Shown here piece by piece: positions 51,283 to 61,463 of a stretch of DNA of 64,000 nt. How positions within the stretch are numbered: the first letter of the stretch is position 1; every line of letters begins with the position of its first letter. The stretch is taken from assembly GCA_900110395.1 (NCBI GenBank), contig FODP01000010.1, forward strand, positions 62,001 through 126,000, in the 5' to 3' direction. This DNA is from Rhodospirillales bacterium URHD0017 (lineage in GTDB: Bacteria > Pseudomonadota > Alphaproteobacteria > Reyranellales > Reyranellaceae). A program made the translations under genes and the position numbers. The notes beneath the pieces were generated by a model. It saw nothing but the letters and a program-made list of their open reading frames with translations. It searched no databases and was not told where the DNA came from.

Positions 51283-52371
51283 ATGAACCGTCGTGACATC
51301 CTGAAAGCCGGCGTCGCCGCCGGCGCCATCGGCCTTGCGCCGCGCCTTGCCTCGGCACAGGCGGCCTACACGCCCGTGCCCAAGGGCTGGCGCTCCTATG
51401 TGCTCACTATGCGCGTCGAGCCGACAGGCGGCGCCACCAAGGCGTGGATCCCGTTGCCGACCTTCGAGGCGGCCGACTGGCAGCGCCCAGGCAACGTCAC
51501 CTGGACAGGAAATGCGAAGGTCACCGAGCGTGTGCGCGATCCCAAGTACGGCGCCGAGATGCTGCGCGTCGAATGGGCCGCCGACCAGCAATCGCCGCTG
51601 GTCGAGGTCACCGCCCAGGTCCAGGCGCAGGACCGCGCCCTGGTGCCGGGCCAGGGCAACGCCGCGCCGCTGAGCGACGCCGAGCGCAAGCTCAACCTTG
51701 CCGCCACCGAGCTGCTGCCCACCGACGGCCTGGTGCGCGACACCGCGCAGGACATCGTCAAGGGCAAGCAGGGCGACGTCGCCAAGGCGCGCGCGCTCTA
51801 CGAATGGGTGGTCGAGAACACCTTCCGCAACCCGAAGACCCTGGGCTGCGGCGTCGGCGACATCACCACCATGATCCGCACCGGCAACCTCAACGGCAAG
51901 TGTGCCGACCTCAACGCGCTGTATGTCGGCCTGGCTCGCTCAGTCGGCCTGCCGGCGCGCGACGTCTACGGCATTCGCGTCGTGCCCTCGCAGTTCGGCT
52001 TCAAGGCGCTGGGCGCGGGCTCGGAGAACATCACCAAGGCGCAGCACTGCCGCGCCGAGGTCTGGCTGCCGGGCAGCGGCTGGACGCCGGTCGACCCGGC
52101 CGACGTACGCAAGGTCGTGCTCGAGGAGCCGCCGGGCAACCTCGCCATGGCTGATCCCAAGGTGCTGGCCGCACGCAAGGCGCTGTTCGGCTCGTGGGAA
52201 GGCAACTGGGTCGCCTTCAACACGGCACACGACATGAAGCTGCCGGGCTCGCAGGAGCCGGCCATCCCGTTCCTGATGTACCCGCAGGCCGAGAACAAGG
52301 CCGGGTTCCTCGACTCGCTCGATCCCGACAAGTTCAAGTACCGCATCACTGGGCGTGAACTGAGCGCCTGA
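51283..52371 (+). CDS. Exported transglutaminase-like protein
   Basis: 362 residues from ATG 51283, which follows GGGGAGGGG. It has a Tat-like signal (NRRDILKAGVAAGAIGLAPRL). The transglutaminase/protease core begins near residue 165 with KARALYEWVVENTFRNPKTLGCG. The catalytic Cys is in NGKCADLNALYVGLARSVGLPARDVYG, the His in HCRAEVWLPG and the Asp in WTPVDPAD. Bacterial members usually act as peptidases or amidases on the envelope. Its TGA stop is the first three bases of a palindromic half-element. Confidence 0.88.
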   Translation: MNRRDILKAGVAAGAIGLAPRLASAQAAYTPVPKGWRSYVLTMRVEPTGGATKAWIPLPTFEAADWQRPGNVTWTGNAKVTERVRDPKYGAEMLRVEWAADQQSPLVEVTAQVQAQDRALVPGQGNAAPLSDAERKLNLAATELLPTDGLVRDTAQDIVKGKQGDVAKARALYEWVVENTFRNPKTLGCGVGDITTMIRTGNLNGKCADLNALYVGLARSVGLPARDVYGIRVVPSQFGFKALGAGSENITKAQHCRAEVWLPGSGWTPVDPADVRKVVLEEPPGNLAMADPKVLAARKALFGSWEGNWVAFNTAHDMKLPGSQEPAIPFLMYPQAENKAGFLDSLDPDKFKYRITGRELSA

Positions 52372-52429
52372 CCCCTCCGTCGCCGTATGACGGCACCATC
52401 TCCCCTTCGCGGCATCCGCGAAGGGGAGG
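52369..52429. repeat. Half-copy of the palindromic repeat spanning a whole intergenic gap
   Basis: The sequence TGACCCCTCCGTCGCCG...GGGGAGG matches the right half of the elements at 11145-11270 and 47615-47737. It begins with the TGA stop of the transglutaminase gene and ends in the GGGGAGG that serves as SD for the cyclase ATG at 52433. The last 29 bases (52400-52428) form a perfect 13-bp hairpin with a CAT loop, so the SD is inside the right arm. Confidence 0.85.
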
Positions 52430-52432
52430 CGC

Positions 52433-53965
52433 ATGACGAACGCCCCGATCCGCTATATACCCGCGGACATGACCGCATCGACCGACGCGGCGCCGCGCAC
52501 GGCCACCCAGGCCGTCATCGGCCGCTACTACCTGGCGATGGCCGTGCCGTTCGCGATCGACGCAATTACGCTGCTCGTCTTCGGGGCGATGCACCGGGAG
52601 TTGCACCTCCTGCCGGCGAACGTGGCGATGTCGGCAGCTTTCCTGCTGGGCGGAGTCGGTATCGGCGCCTATTTCCTGATCCGGCCCGTCAGCAAGTTCA
52701 TCGCCGGCGAAATCTCCTTCGCCGACATCGAGGATACCCTGACCAGCCTGCCGCGCCGGTCGGCCATGGTCATGGCGATCTCTTACGTCCCGATGGTGGC
52801 GCTCAGGATGCTGTCGCGCCGGTTCGGCATAGAGCTCGACGCCATGCAGGAAGATCCGGGTGCGCCCGATCTCATCGCCTCGTTCATCGTCGGCACGGGG
52901 TTCAACGTCCTGCTGATCTTCTTCGTCGTCAGCGCCTATCTCGACCAGCTTTGCGAGCACCTGTTCCGCACCCGCGACGTGAACCTCCACGTCTTCCACG
53001 GCCGCTTCCGCCGCAAGGTCACCGTCGCCCTGCTGTTCATGTCCTTTGCCGGCGTGATCCTGCTGTCGGCAGATATCGCAAGCTACAGCGGCGCGCGGCT
53101 CGACCGCGAGGCGACGATGGACGTGGTCGCCACCATCGTCGGCACCCTGTTCATGGTGTTCTGGATCAACCATGCGCTCAGCCGTCCGGTCGCCCGCCTC
53201 GACCTCGGCATGCGGCAGGTCGCCAAAGGCGACTACCAGGTGCGCCTGCCGGTGACCTCCGACGACGAGATGGGCCACGCCGCCGGCCGCTTCAACGAAA
53301 TGGTCGAGGGCCTGTCGGAGCGCGAATACCTGCGCGACACGTTCGGCAAGTATGTCAGCAAGAGTGTCGCCACGGCGATCCTCGACAACCGCGATCGCGC
53401 CGGCCGCATCGCCGACACCACCGCCGAGGCCACCCTGATGTTCACCGACATCGAAGGCTTCACCGGCCTCTCCGAGCGCCTGGCGCCGGCCGAGGTCGCC
53501 AGCATCCTCAATGCCTATCTTGGCGCCGTGGTGCCGGTGATCCAGCGCCACGGCGGCGTCGTCAACAGCTTCATCGGCGATGGCCTGTTCGCGAGCTTCA
53601 ATCTTCCCCTGCCCTGTGACAACCACGCTGCCGCCGCGATCGCCGCGGCGATGGAAATCCAGCAAGTCCTCGACGCAGGACCGTTCGCGGGCCACGCCGC
53701 GCTGCGCACCCGCATCGGCATCAACACCGGTGCGGTGATTGGTGTCACCATCGGCACCGAGAATCGGCTGAATTACACGCTACTGGGTGACGCCGTGAAC
53801 GTCGCCTCACGCGTCGAACAGCTCAACAAGCAGTTCGCCACCCGCATCCTCGCCACCGAAAGCACGGTGCGCTCTGCACGCGCGACCGACTGCGAGCGGC
53901 TGGGTACGACCGACGTGCGTGGCCATGAGGACGATGTCGTGGTCTACCGCGTCGGGCCGGCATGA
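52433..53965 (+). CDS. Membrane-bound class III nucleotide cyclase 1
   Basis: 510 residues. About five or six membrane segments in the first half are followed by a HAMP domain (ALSRPVARLDLGMRQVAKGDYQVRLPVTSDDEMG) and a catalytic class III domain from about residue 325. The metal-binding Asp residues are in MFTDIEGFT and FIGDGLFASF, and the transition-state residues in LLGDAVNVASRVEQLNK. The position that is usually Lys in adenylate cyclases (DKFIGD) is Ser379 here (NSFIGD), so base specificity is uncertain. The ATG at 52433 has its SD inside the repeat hairpin; ATG 52469 is an alternative. Confidence 0.9.
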   Translation: MTNAPIRYIPADMTASTDAAPRTATQAVIGRYYLAMAVPFAIDAITLLVFGAMHRELHLLPANVAMSAAFLLGGVGIGAYFLIRPVSKFIAGEISFADIEDTLTSLPRRSAMVMAISYVPMVALRMLSRRFGIELDAMQEDPGAPDLIASFIVGTGFNVLLIFFVVSAYLDQLCEHLFRTRDVNLHVFHGRFRRKVTVALLFMSFAGVILLSADIASYSGARLDREATMDVVATIVGTLFMVFWINHALSRPVARLDLGMRQVAKGDYQVRLPVTSDDEMGHAAGRFNEMVEGLSEREYLRDTFGKYVSKSVATAILDNRDRAGRIADTTAEATLMFTDIEGFTGLSERLAPAEVASILNAYLGAVVPVIQRHGGVVNSFIGDGLFASFNLPLPCDNHAAAAIAAAMEIQQVLDAGPFAGHAALRTRIGINTGAVIGVTIGTENRLNYTLLGDAVNVASRVEQLNKQFATRILATESTVRSARATDCERLGTTDVRGHEDDVVVYRVGPA

Positions 53966-55467
53966 CGCCCAACGACATCACTGGCGACGAGATCGCCGGC
54001 CTGCGCCGCCGCTATCTCCTGATGACGGTGTCGACGCTCGCCGTCGACGTCGCCTTCACCCTGGTCTTCATTGTCATGACCGGCGCCTGGAGCTTCGTAC
54101 CGCGTTCGCTCGGCGCCAGCGTCGTGCTGCTGGGGTTCGTGAACTGGTTTCTGGCAAGCCGCCGGTTCGCCCCGATCGAGCGCTATTTGCGAGACGAGGC
54201 GAGCTTCGAGGACACACAGCGGCGCATCACCCAGCTGCCGCTCCTGACGGCCCGGCACGTGGCGCTCCTCGACCTGGTGCTGACCGTGTTCAGGCTCACG
54301 GCCACCTACATCTTCACCGACCCCAGCCTGACCAACGTACCGCAGCCCACCATCGCGCAGGTCGTCACCCTTTGCCTGGTCCTGCCGGTCTTCTTCTTCA
54401 CGTACACCTACTTCGTCATCAGCGACTACCTGGCCGGGCTGTGCACCTTCATCTTCCAGCATCGCGGCCGCAATCTCGCGCTGTTCTTCGGCAGCTACAC
54501 CCTCAAGCTGATCGTGGCCCTGATGGTGATCTCGATCGCGCCGCTGGCGGCCACCGTCGTCGCCTTGTTCTCCTACGAGGGCGACCGGCTGAAATTCGAG
54601 ATCGGCAACGTCGTGGTCGTGGCCGCGATGGGCTTGGGGATCTCCGCCTACTTCGTCGCCCGCACGCTGCTGGGCCCCATCCGCAACCTGTCGCAGGCCA
54701 TGGGCAAGGTCGCCGAGGGCGACCTCAGCCAGCGCATCCCGGTCACCTCCAACGACGAAGTCGGTGAGCTCACCGGTCAGTTCAACAACATGGTCGAGGG
54801 TCTGCGCGAGCGCGAGCGCTTCCGCGAGACCTTCGGCCGCTATGTCGACGAGAACGTCGCGGCCACCATCCTGAAGCGCGAGGGCGAGGGCGTGCTGGCC
54901 GGCGAGACGCGCGAGGCCACCATCCTGTTCACCGACATCGTGGGCTTCACCACCATCGCCGAGTACATGTCACCGGACGCCCTGGTCACGGCGCTGAACG
55001 AGTATCTCGAAACGGTGCTGGAGCCGATCCGCGCCCATGGCGGCGTGGTCAACACCTTCATCGGCGACGGCCTGTTCGCGTCCTTCAACATGCCACTGGC
55101 CTGCCCGGGCCATGCCTGCGCCGCGGTGCGCGCCGCCATCGACATCCAGCGCGCCGTCGGCAGCCGCACCTTTGGCGACCTGGGCGTGGCGCTCAACACC
55201 CGCATCGGCATCAGCACAGGCCGTGTGATCGGCGGCTCGGTCGGCGCCGGCCGGCGGCTCACCTTCACCCTGCTGGGCGACACGGTCAATCTCGCGGCGC
55301 GGCTGGAACAGTTGAACAAGGACTACGGCACGCGCATTCTTGTCTCGAAGAGCACGCGCGACGCCTGCGGCGAGGAGTTCCTCTTCACCGATCTCGGCAC
55401 TGTCGCGGTGCGCGGCCGTCACGATGCCGCCATCGTCTTCAGCGTCAACCATCTGGCTCAGGGATAG
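53962..55467 (+). CDS. Membrane-bound class III nucleotide cyclase 2
   Basis: 501 residues. Its ATG overlaps the stop of cyclase 1 (ATGA). The arrangement is the same: a set of membrane segments, HAMP (TLLGPIRNLSQAMGKVAEGDLSQRIPVTSNDEVG) and a class III catalytic domain. Motifs: LFTDIVGFT, NTFIGDGLFASFNMPL (Thr365 at the usual Lys) and LLGDTVNLAARLEQLNK. The sequence is clearly paralogous to cyclase 1. The two may act as a heterodimer because class III cyclases need paired catalytic domains. Confidence 0.9.
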   Translation: MTPNDITGDEIAGLRRRYLLMTVSTLAVDVAFTLVFIVMTGAWSFVPRSLGASVVLLGFVNWFLASRRFAPIERYLRDEASFEDTQRRITQLPLLTARHVALLDLVLTVFRLTATYIFTDPSLTNVPQPTIAQVVTLCLVLPVFFFTYTYFVISDYLAGLCTFIFQHRGRNLALFFGSYTLKLIVALMVISIAPLAATVVALFSYEGDRLKFEIGNVVVVAAMGLGISAYFVARTLLGPIRNLSQAMGKVAEGDLSQRIPVTSNDEVGELTGQFNNMVEGLRERERFRETFGRYVDENVAATILKREGEGVLAGETREATILFTDIVGFTTIAEYMSPDALVTALNEYLETVLEPIRAHGGVVNTFIGDGLFASFNMPLACPGHACAAVRAAIDIQRAVGSRTFGDLGVALNTRIGISTGRVIGGSVGAGRRLTFTLLGDTVNLAARLEQLNKDYGTRILVSKSTRDACGEEFLFTDLGTVAVRGRHDAAIVFSVNHLAQG

Positions 55468-55473
55468 AAAGTG

Positions 55474-56667
55474 ATGAACGCGTCCGGACTGTCGCCCGAT
55501 CAACTGAAGCTGCAGGCGCGCGTGCGCGAGCTGGCGGCGGGACCGGTGGCCGGGCGCGCCGCCGAGGTCGATCGCACCGAGCAATACCCTTGGGACAATG
55601 TCGAGCTGCTGAAGGACGCCAAGCTCTTGGGCATGACCATCCCGCAGCAATATGGCGGCCAGGGCAAGAACTGGCTCGACGCCGTGCTGGTGATCGAGGC
55701 GCTGTCGGCCGCCTGCTCTGTCACCGGCCGCATTGCCGTCGAGACCAACATGGGCGCGATCAGCGCGGTGATGGCCTATGGCTCGGATGAGCAGAAGAAA
55801 CTCGCGGCCGACATGGTGCTCTCAGGCGACAAGCCCGCCATCTGCATCACCGAGCCCGAGGCGGGGTCGGACGCCAACGGCATGACCACGCGCGCCGACA
55901 AGAAGGGCAACCGCTATGTCGTCAACGGCCGCAAGCACTGGATCACCGGCGGCGGCGTCTCGCGGCTCCACCTGATCTTCGCCAAGGTCTACGACGAGAA
56001 GGGCAACGAGGAGGGCATCGGCGGCTTTCTGGCGATTCGCGACGAGACGACCGGCCTGAAGATCACCAAGCGCGAGCCGACCATGGGCCTGCGCGGCATC
56101 CCCGAGGCGGTGATCGACTTCGAGGACATGGAACTGCCACCCTCGGCCCTGGTGATGCCGCCGCGCGGCCTGAAGAAGGGCTTCGCCGACCTGATGAACG
56201 CCTACAACAGCCAGCGCGTCGGCGCCGCCACGGTGGCGCTGGGCATCGCCGAGGGCGCCTACCAGCTAGCGCTCGACTGGTCGGAAGAGCGCCATCAGTT
56301 CGGCCGGCCGATCAACGAGTTCCAGGGCCTTCAATGGAAGCTCGCCGACATGTCGATCAAGCTCAGGGCGGCCCAGGCGCTGGTCTACGACGCCGCCCGC
56401 TCGGGCGAAGGCGGCTTCCCCGACATGCTGCTGGCGGCGCAGGCCAAGGTCTTCACCTCGGAGAGCGCCATCCAGGTTGTGAACGACGCCCTGCAATTCT
56501 TCGGCGCGCGCGGCTACTCGCGCGAGCTGCCGCTCGAGCGCATGGCGCGCGACGTGCGCATGTTCACCATCGGCGGCGGCACCGCGGAGGTATTGCGCAA
56601 CGTCGTTGCGGGCGCGCTCCTGAAGAAGAAGCTGCCGCAGACGCGCGACGGCTGGGGCAAGGCTTGA
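55474..56667 (+). CDS. Acyl-CoA dehydrogenase family protein
   Basis: 397 residues from ATG 55474. A GTG three bases earlier is also in frame. The AGGGA SD at 55460-55464 is a little distant. FAD and acyl-CoA motifs: ICITEPEAGSDANGMTTRA, RKHWITGGG, RHQFGRPINEFQGLQWKLADM and DALQFFGARGYSRELPLERMARDVRMFTIGGGTAEVLRN. The family introduces a double bond in an acyl-CoA while reducing FAD. It is co-directional with the cyclases but separated by function; no acyl-CoA ligase is near. Confidence 0.92.
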   Translation: MNASGLSPDQLKLQARVRELAAGPVAGRAAEVDRTEQYPWDNVELLKDAKLLGMTIPQQYGGQGKNWLDAVLVIEALSAACSVTGRIAVETNMGAISAVMAYGSDEQKKLAADMVLSGDKPAICITEPEAGSDANGMTTRADKKGNRYVVNGRKHWITGGGVSRLHLIFAKVYDEKGNEEGIGGFLAIRDETTGLKITKREPTMGLRGIPEAVIDFEDMELPPSALVMPPRGLKKGFADLMNAYNSQRVGAATVALGIAEGAYQLALDWSEERHQFGRPINEFQGLQWKLADMSIKLRAAQALVYDAARSGEGGFPDMLLAAQAKVFTSESAIQVVNDALQFFGARGYSRELPLERMARDVRMFTIGGGTAEVLRNVVAGALLKKKLPQTRDGWGKA

Positions 56668-56669
56668 TC

Positions 56670-56802
56670 GGAGCGCGGACCTCCAGGTCCGCTCATGCTC
56701 CGTCGTCCTGAGCGCAGCGAAGGACCTCATCGCCACTTGCAACCGGCATGAGATCCTTCGCTTCGCTCAGGATGACAAGAGCGGACCTGGAGTCCGCGCT
56801 CC
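56670..56802. repeat. Nested palindromes: GTCGTCCTGAGC element inside a GGAGCGCGGACCTCC element
   Basis: The outer arms at 56670-56694 and 56779-56802 match the 25-bp palindrome of 51064-51126, with one base missing in the right arm. In its centre, at 56702-56729 and 56749-56776, sits a second palindrome with 28-base arms (GTCGTCCTGAGCGCAGCGAA on the left; the mirror ends TCGCTCAGGATGAC). The inner element is a known style of dispersed repeat. The arrangement suggests insertion of one element into another. Confidence 0.88.
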
Positions 56803-56805
56803 AGT

Positions 56806-57468
56806 TCAACGACCGAACCTGTTCCAGGTGCCGTTGCTGCCGCGCATCAGCACGAACTCCTTGCCCTTCTTGCCGCTGGCGTCGCGCGGCACGCAGGTGA
56901 CCGAGATCCACGACTGGTGGTCCCAGCGCGCCGAGCAGCTTTCGGTGTCACAAGGCAGCTCGAATTCGGCCTCCATCGCCAGCGCCTCGCCGGCCGGCGC
57001 GTGGATAATGAGCGCGTTGCGCGGCGGCTGAAGCGAGCAGCCGATGGTCAGGAACTTCGACTTCTCCGAGGTCCAGACCGGCGCGCCGTAGGTGGTGTAA
57101 AGCCGGCCGGTCGCCATCATCACCAGGACATAGGAGAAGTCGTCATGCGCCGACTTGCGCACGACGTAGAAACGGCCGGCCTGATCGTAGCGCTCGTAAA
57201 GGAAGTGGTAGGCATCGTCGCCGTAGGGGCAGTCGACCAGCTCGATCGACCTGCCGCCGTCCAGCGACAGCCGCAGGCGATCGCGTTGCCTCGACACCAG
57301 CTCGCCATTGTTCTTGAAGCGCTGCGCCTCCTGCGGCCATTCGGCGAAGGTGTCGTTCTCGTAGTAGGGATCGATTGGGCGGCCATCCGGCGCGCAATTC
57401 GTCTGGGCGCCCGCCGTTGCCGTCAGCAGGCTGCCAACGATCGCCAACCAGAGCCCGAGGATGCGCAT
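56806..57468 (-). CDS. Exported hypothetical protein
   Basis: 220 residues with a signal peptide (MRILGLWLAIVGSLLTATAGAQ). The mature part has five Cys (in NCAPDG, DCPYGDD, GCSLQPP and CDTESCS) that may form disulfides, and the strands FYVVRKSAHDDFSYVLVMM and LTIGCSLQ. No family recognised. The ATG shares one base with the stop of the Rrf2 gene (TAATG), so it is the last gene of a three-gene unit. Confidence 0.75.
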   Translation of the reverse strand: MRILGLWLAIVGSLLTATAGAQTNCAPDGRPIDPYYENDTFAEWPQEAQRFKNNGELVSRQRDRLRLSLDGGRSIELVDCPYGDDAYHFLYERYDQAGRFYVVRKSAHDDFSYVLVMMATGRLYTTYGAPVWTSEKSKFLTIGCSLQPPRNALIIHAPAGEALAMEAEFELPCDTESCSARWDHQSWISVTCVPRDASGKKGKEFVLMRGSNGTWNRFGR

Positions 57469-57863
57469 TACCGCCTCGGCTTGAGCATGGTCTCCAGGCT
57501 GATGGATCGCAAGGTCGCCTCGGCGATCTCGTCGACCTCCAGGAGCACGCGCTGCAGGGTGGTGCCGATGTCGGTGTCCTCGCCCGGCTCCTTGGCACGC
57601 TGGCCCGGCGCGGGCTCAAACAGGGCGACGATGTCCATGAGCGTGGTGCGTCGGCGGTTGCCCGTGAAGCGATAGCCGCCCGCCGCACCGCGGCCGCCGC
57701 GCACCAGGCCGGCGCCCGAGAGGGTGCGCAGCACCTTGGCGAGGTGGTGGCTCGACACGCCGAAGCGCTCGGCAAGGTCGGCGGCCGACAGCGTTCGGTC
57801 AGGCTCGCGCGCCAGCTCGAGCACGGCATAGAGGCCAAGTCGCGTGCCCGTCTGGAGCTTCAT
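57468..57863 (-). CDS. Rrf2-family transcriptional regulator without Fe-S cysteines
   Basis: 131 residues from ATG 57863 (KLQTGTRLGLYAVLELA is the usual Rrf2 start; SD-like AGGCGG before it). A start 21 bases upstream would overlap the GNAT gene. The winged helix is clear (TLSAADLAERFGVSSHHLAKVLRTLSGAGLVRGGRGAAGGYRF). The three Cys that bind a cluster in IscR or NsrR are absent: the region reads FEPAPGQRAKEPGEDTD. It may sense something else or use a non-cluster mechanism. Confidence 0.88.
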   Translation of the reverse strand: MKLQTGTRLGLYAVLELAREPDRTLSAADLAERFGVSSHHLAKVLRTLSGAGLVRGGRGAAGGYRFTGNRRRTTLMDIVALFEPAPGQRAKEPGEDTDIGTTLQRVLLEVDEIAEATLRSISLETMLKPRR

Positions 57864-57873
57864 GCCCACCGCC

Positions 57874-58293
57874 TCATTGGACATCCATGTCGAGCTGCAG
57901 CGACGGGCCCGCCACCATCCCCTGGGCGCGGAAGAAGGAGAGGATCAGATGGTCCTTGCGATCGACCAGCGTGCGCACCCGGGTCACGCCCTTGGCCTTG
58001 AAGCGCGCGACCAGGGCGTCGAACAGCGCACTGCCGACACCGCGCTGACGTTGCTTGGGCTCGATCTGGATGGCGAACACCCAGCCCGCCGCCGGCTGGC
58101 CGAATTCCCAGGCGCGGACCTCGCCCGCGATGAAGCCCAGGAGGCCGCCCGCCTCGGTCTCGGCGACCAGGAAATGGCGATCAGGCGCCAGCATGTCTCG
58201 CCAATAGTCCGGCTTGTCCAAGCCGGTCAGCCGGGCGTCCAGCGCCGAAATCGCAGGGAGATCAGAGGCTTGAGCAGGACGGATCGCGACCAT
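57874..58293 (-). CDS. GNAT family N-acetyltransferase
   Basis: 139 residues. Acetyl-CoA pyrophosphate loop QRQRGVGSAL after the strand GWVFAIQIEPK, with the catalytic-side strand FLVAETEAGGLLGFIAGEV and C-terminal helix HLILSFFRAQGM. Substrate unknown. First gene of the GNAT - Rrf2 - exported-protein unit. It is divergent from the box genes, with a 78-base gap that must hold both promoters. That gap contains TTGCCG (58313-58318) and TATTTC (58336-58341) 17 bases apart, a weak promoter candidate for boxC. Confidence 0.88.
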   Translation of the reverse strand: MVAIRPAQASDLPAISALDARLTGLDKPDYWRDMLAPDRHFLVAETEAGGLLGFIAGEVRAWEFGQPAAGWVFAIQIEPKQRQRGVGSALFDALVARFKAKGVTRVRTLVDRKDHLILSFFRAQGMVAGPSLQLDMDVQ

Positions 58294-58371
58294 ATCTGGG
58301 GAGAGAATGCGCTTGCCGTGGAGAAAGTAAATAGGTATTTCAGTACCGAATTACGCAAATAGGGAACGCCA

Positions 58372-60033
58372 ATGGCTGACGCCCCCATCGACTTCCGCAC
58401 CGCGCCCGACCGCTACCGGCATTGGAAGCTCAGCGCCGAGAACGGCGTGGCCTACCTGACGATGGACGTGAACGAGGATGGCGGGCTCAGGCCCGGCTAC
58501 AAGCTGAAGCTCAATTCCTACGACCTCGGCGTCGACATCGAGCTGGCCGATGCCGTGCAGCGCCTGCGCTTCGAGCATCCCGAGGTCGGCGCCGTGGTCA
58601 TCCGCTCCCAGCGCGACCGCATCTTCTGCTCGGGTGCCAACATCAACATGCTTGGCCTCAGCACCCACGATCACAAGGTGAACTTCTGCAAGTTCACCAA
58701 CGAGACGCGGCTCGCCATCGAGGACGCCAGCGAGCACTCCGACCAGACTTATATCTGCTCGATCAACGGCATCGCCGCCGGCGGCGGCTACGAGCTGGCG
58801 CTGGCCTGCGAGCAGATCCTGCTGGCCGACGACGGTTCCAGCGCGGTGTCGCTGCCCGAACTGCCGTTGCTCGCGGTGCTGCCTGGCACCGGCGGCCTGA
58901 CGCGGCTGGTCGACAAGCGGATGGTGCGGCGCGACCACGCCGACTTCTTCTGCACCACCGCCGAGGGCGTGCGCGGCAAGCGGGCGCGCGACTGGCGGCT
59001 GGTCGACAAGCTGATCCCGCCCAGCAAGCTTGCCGACGAAACGAAGAAGATTGCCGAGGACGTCGCCGCGCGATCGAAGCGGCCCAAGGCCGGCAAGGGC
59101 ATCGCCCTGCCCGCGGTCGAACGCTCGATCGAGGGCGACGCGATCCGCTATGACTCTCTCACCATCGAGATCGACCGCGAGCGCCGCGCGGCGAAGTTCC
59201 GCGTAAAAGGACCGGCCGCCGCGCCGCCGGCCGATGCGGCTGCGGTCCATGCCCAGGGTGCTGCGTTCTGGCCGCTGGCGCTGGCGCGCGAACTCGACGA
59301 CGCCATGATGCATCTCAGGCTCAACGAGACCGAGATCGGCACCTGGGTGCTCTCGAGTCAGGGCGATGCCGACCTGGTCGAGGCCTACGACGCCCTGCTG
59401 GCCAAGGAGGCGTCGAACTGGCTGGTGCGCGAGATCGTTCTTTACTGGAAGCGCACCCTGAAGCGGCTCGACGTCAGCTCGCGGAGCCTGATTGCGCTGG
59501 TCGAGCCGGGCTCGTGCTTCACCGGCACGCTGTTCGAGATCGTGCTGGCGGCCGACCGCTCCTACATGCTGGACGGCGCCTTCGAGGGATCCAACCAGGA
59601 GCCCGCCACGGTGCGCCTGACGGCGATGAACTTCGGCCCCTACCCCATGGGCAACGGCCTGACACGGCTCGGCACGCGCTTCCTTGCCGAGCCGAGCCGC
59701 GTCAACGAGCTCAAGGACGAGATCGGCGAGGCGCTCGATGCCGAGACGGCCGACGAGCTCGGCCTGGTCACCTTCACGCCCGACGACATCGACTGGGAAG
59801 ACGAGGTGCGGTTGGTCCTCGAGGAGCGCGCCGGCTTCTCACCCGACGGCCTTATCGGCATGGAAGCCAACCTGCGCTTCGCCGGGCCCGAAACCATGGA
59901 GACCAAGATCTTCGCCCGCCTGTCGGCCTGGCAGAACTGGATCTTCCAGCGACCCAACGCAACGGGGCCGGAGGGCGCGCTGAAACTCTACGGCACCGGC
60001 AAGCAATCCAAGTACGACCGCAAGCGGGCGTAA
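58372..60033 (+). CDS. boxC: Benzoyl-CoA-dihydrodiol lyase (BoxC)
   Basis: 553 residues, normal length for BoxC, with two crotonase-like halves. The first half starts FRTAPDRYRHWKLSAENGVAYLTMDVNEDGG and has the oxyanion region RDRIFCSGANINMLGLSTHDHKVNFCKFTNET. The second half contains LVEPGSCFTGTLFEIVLAADRSYML. BoxC opens the ring of 2,3-epoxybenzoyl-CoA (via the dihydrodiol form) with loss of formate in aerobic benzoate degradation. SD AGGGA. Followed by boxB after 11 bases. Confidence 0.95.
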   Translation: MADAPIDFRTAPDRYRHWKLSAENGVAYLTMDVNEDGGLRPGYKLKLNSYDLGVDIELADAVQRLRFEHPEVGAVVIRSQRDRIFCSGANINMLGLSTHDHKVNFCKFTNETRLAIEDASEHSDQTYICSINGIAAGGGYELALACEQILLADDGSSAVSLPELPLLAVLPGTGGLTRLVDKRMVRRDHADFFCTTAEGVRGKRARDWRLVDKLIPPSKLADETKKIAEDVAARSKRPKAGKGIALPAVERSIEGDAIRYDSLTIEIDRERRAAKFRVKGPAAAPPADAAAVHAQGAAFWPLALARELDDAMMHLRLNETEIGTWVLSSQGDADLVEAYDALLAKEASNWLVREIVLYWKRTLKRLDVSSRSLIALVEPGSCFTGTLFEIVLAADRSYMLDGAFEGSNQEPATVRLTAMNFGPYPMGNGLTRLGTRFLAEPSRVNELKDEIGEALDAETADELGLVTFTPDDIDWEDEVRLVLEERAGFSPDGLIGMEANLRFAGPETMETKIFARLSAWQNWIFQRPNATGPEGALKLYGTGKQSKYDRKRA

Positions 60034-60044
60034 GGGAGCCAAAC

Positions 60045-61462
<1,418 letters not shown>

Positions 61463-61463
<1 letters not shown>

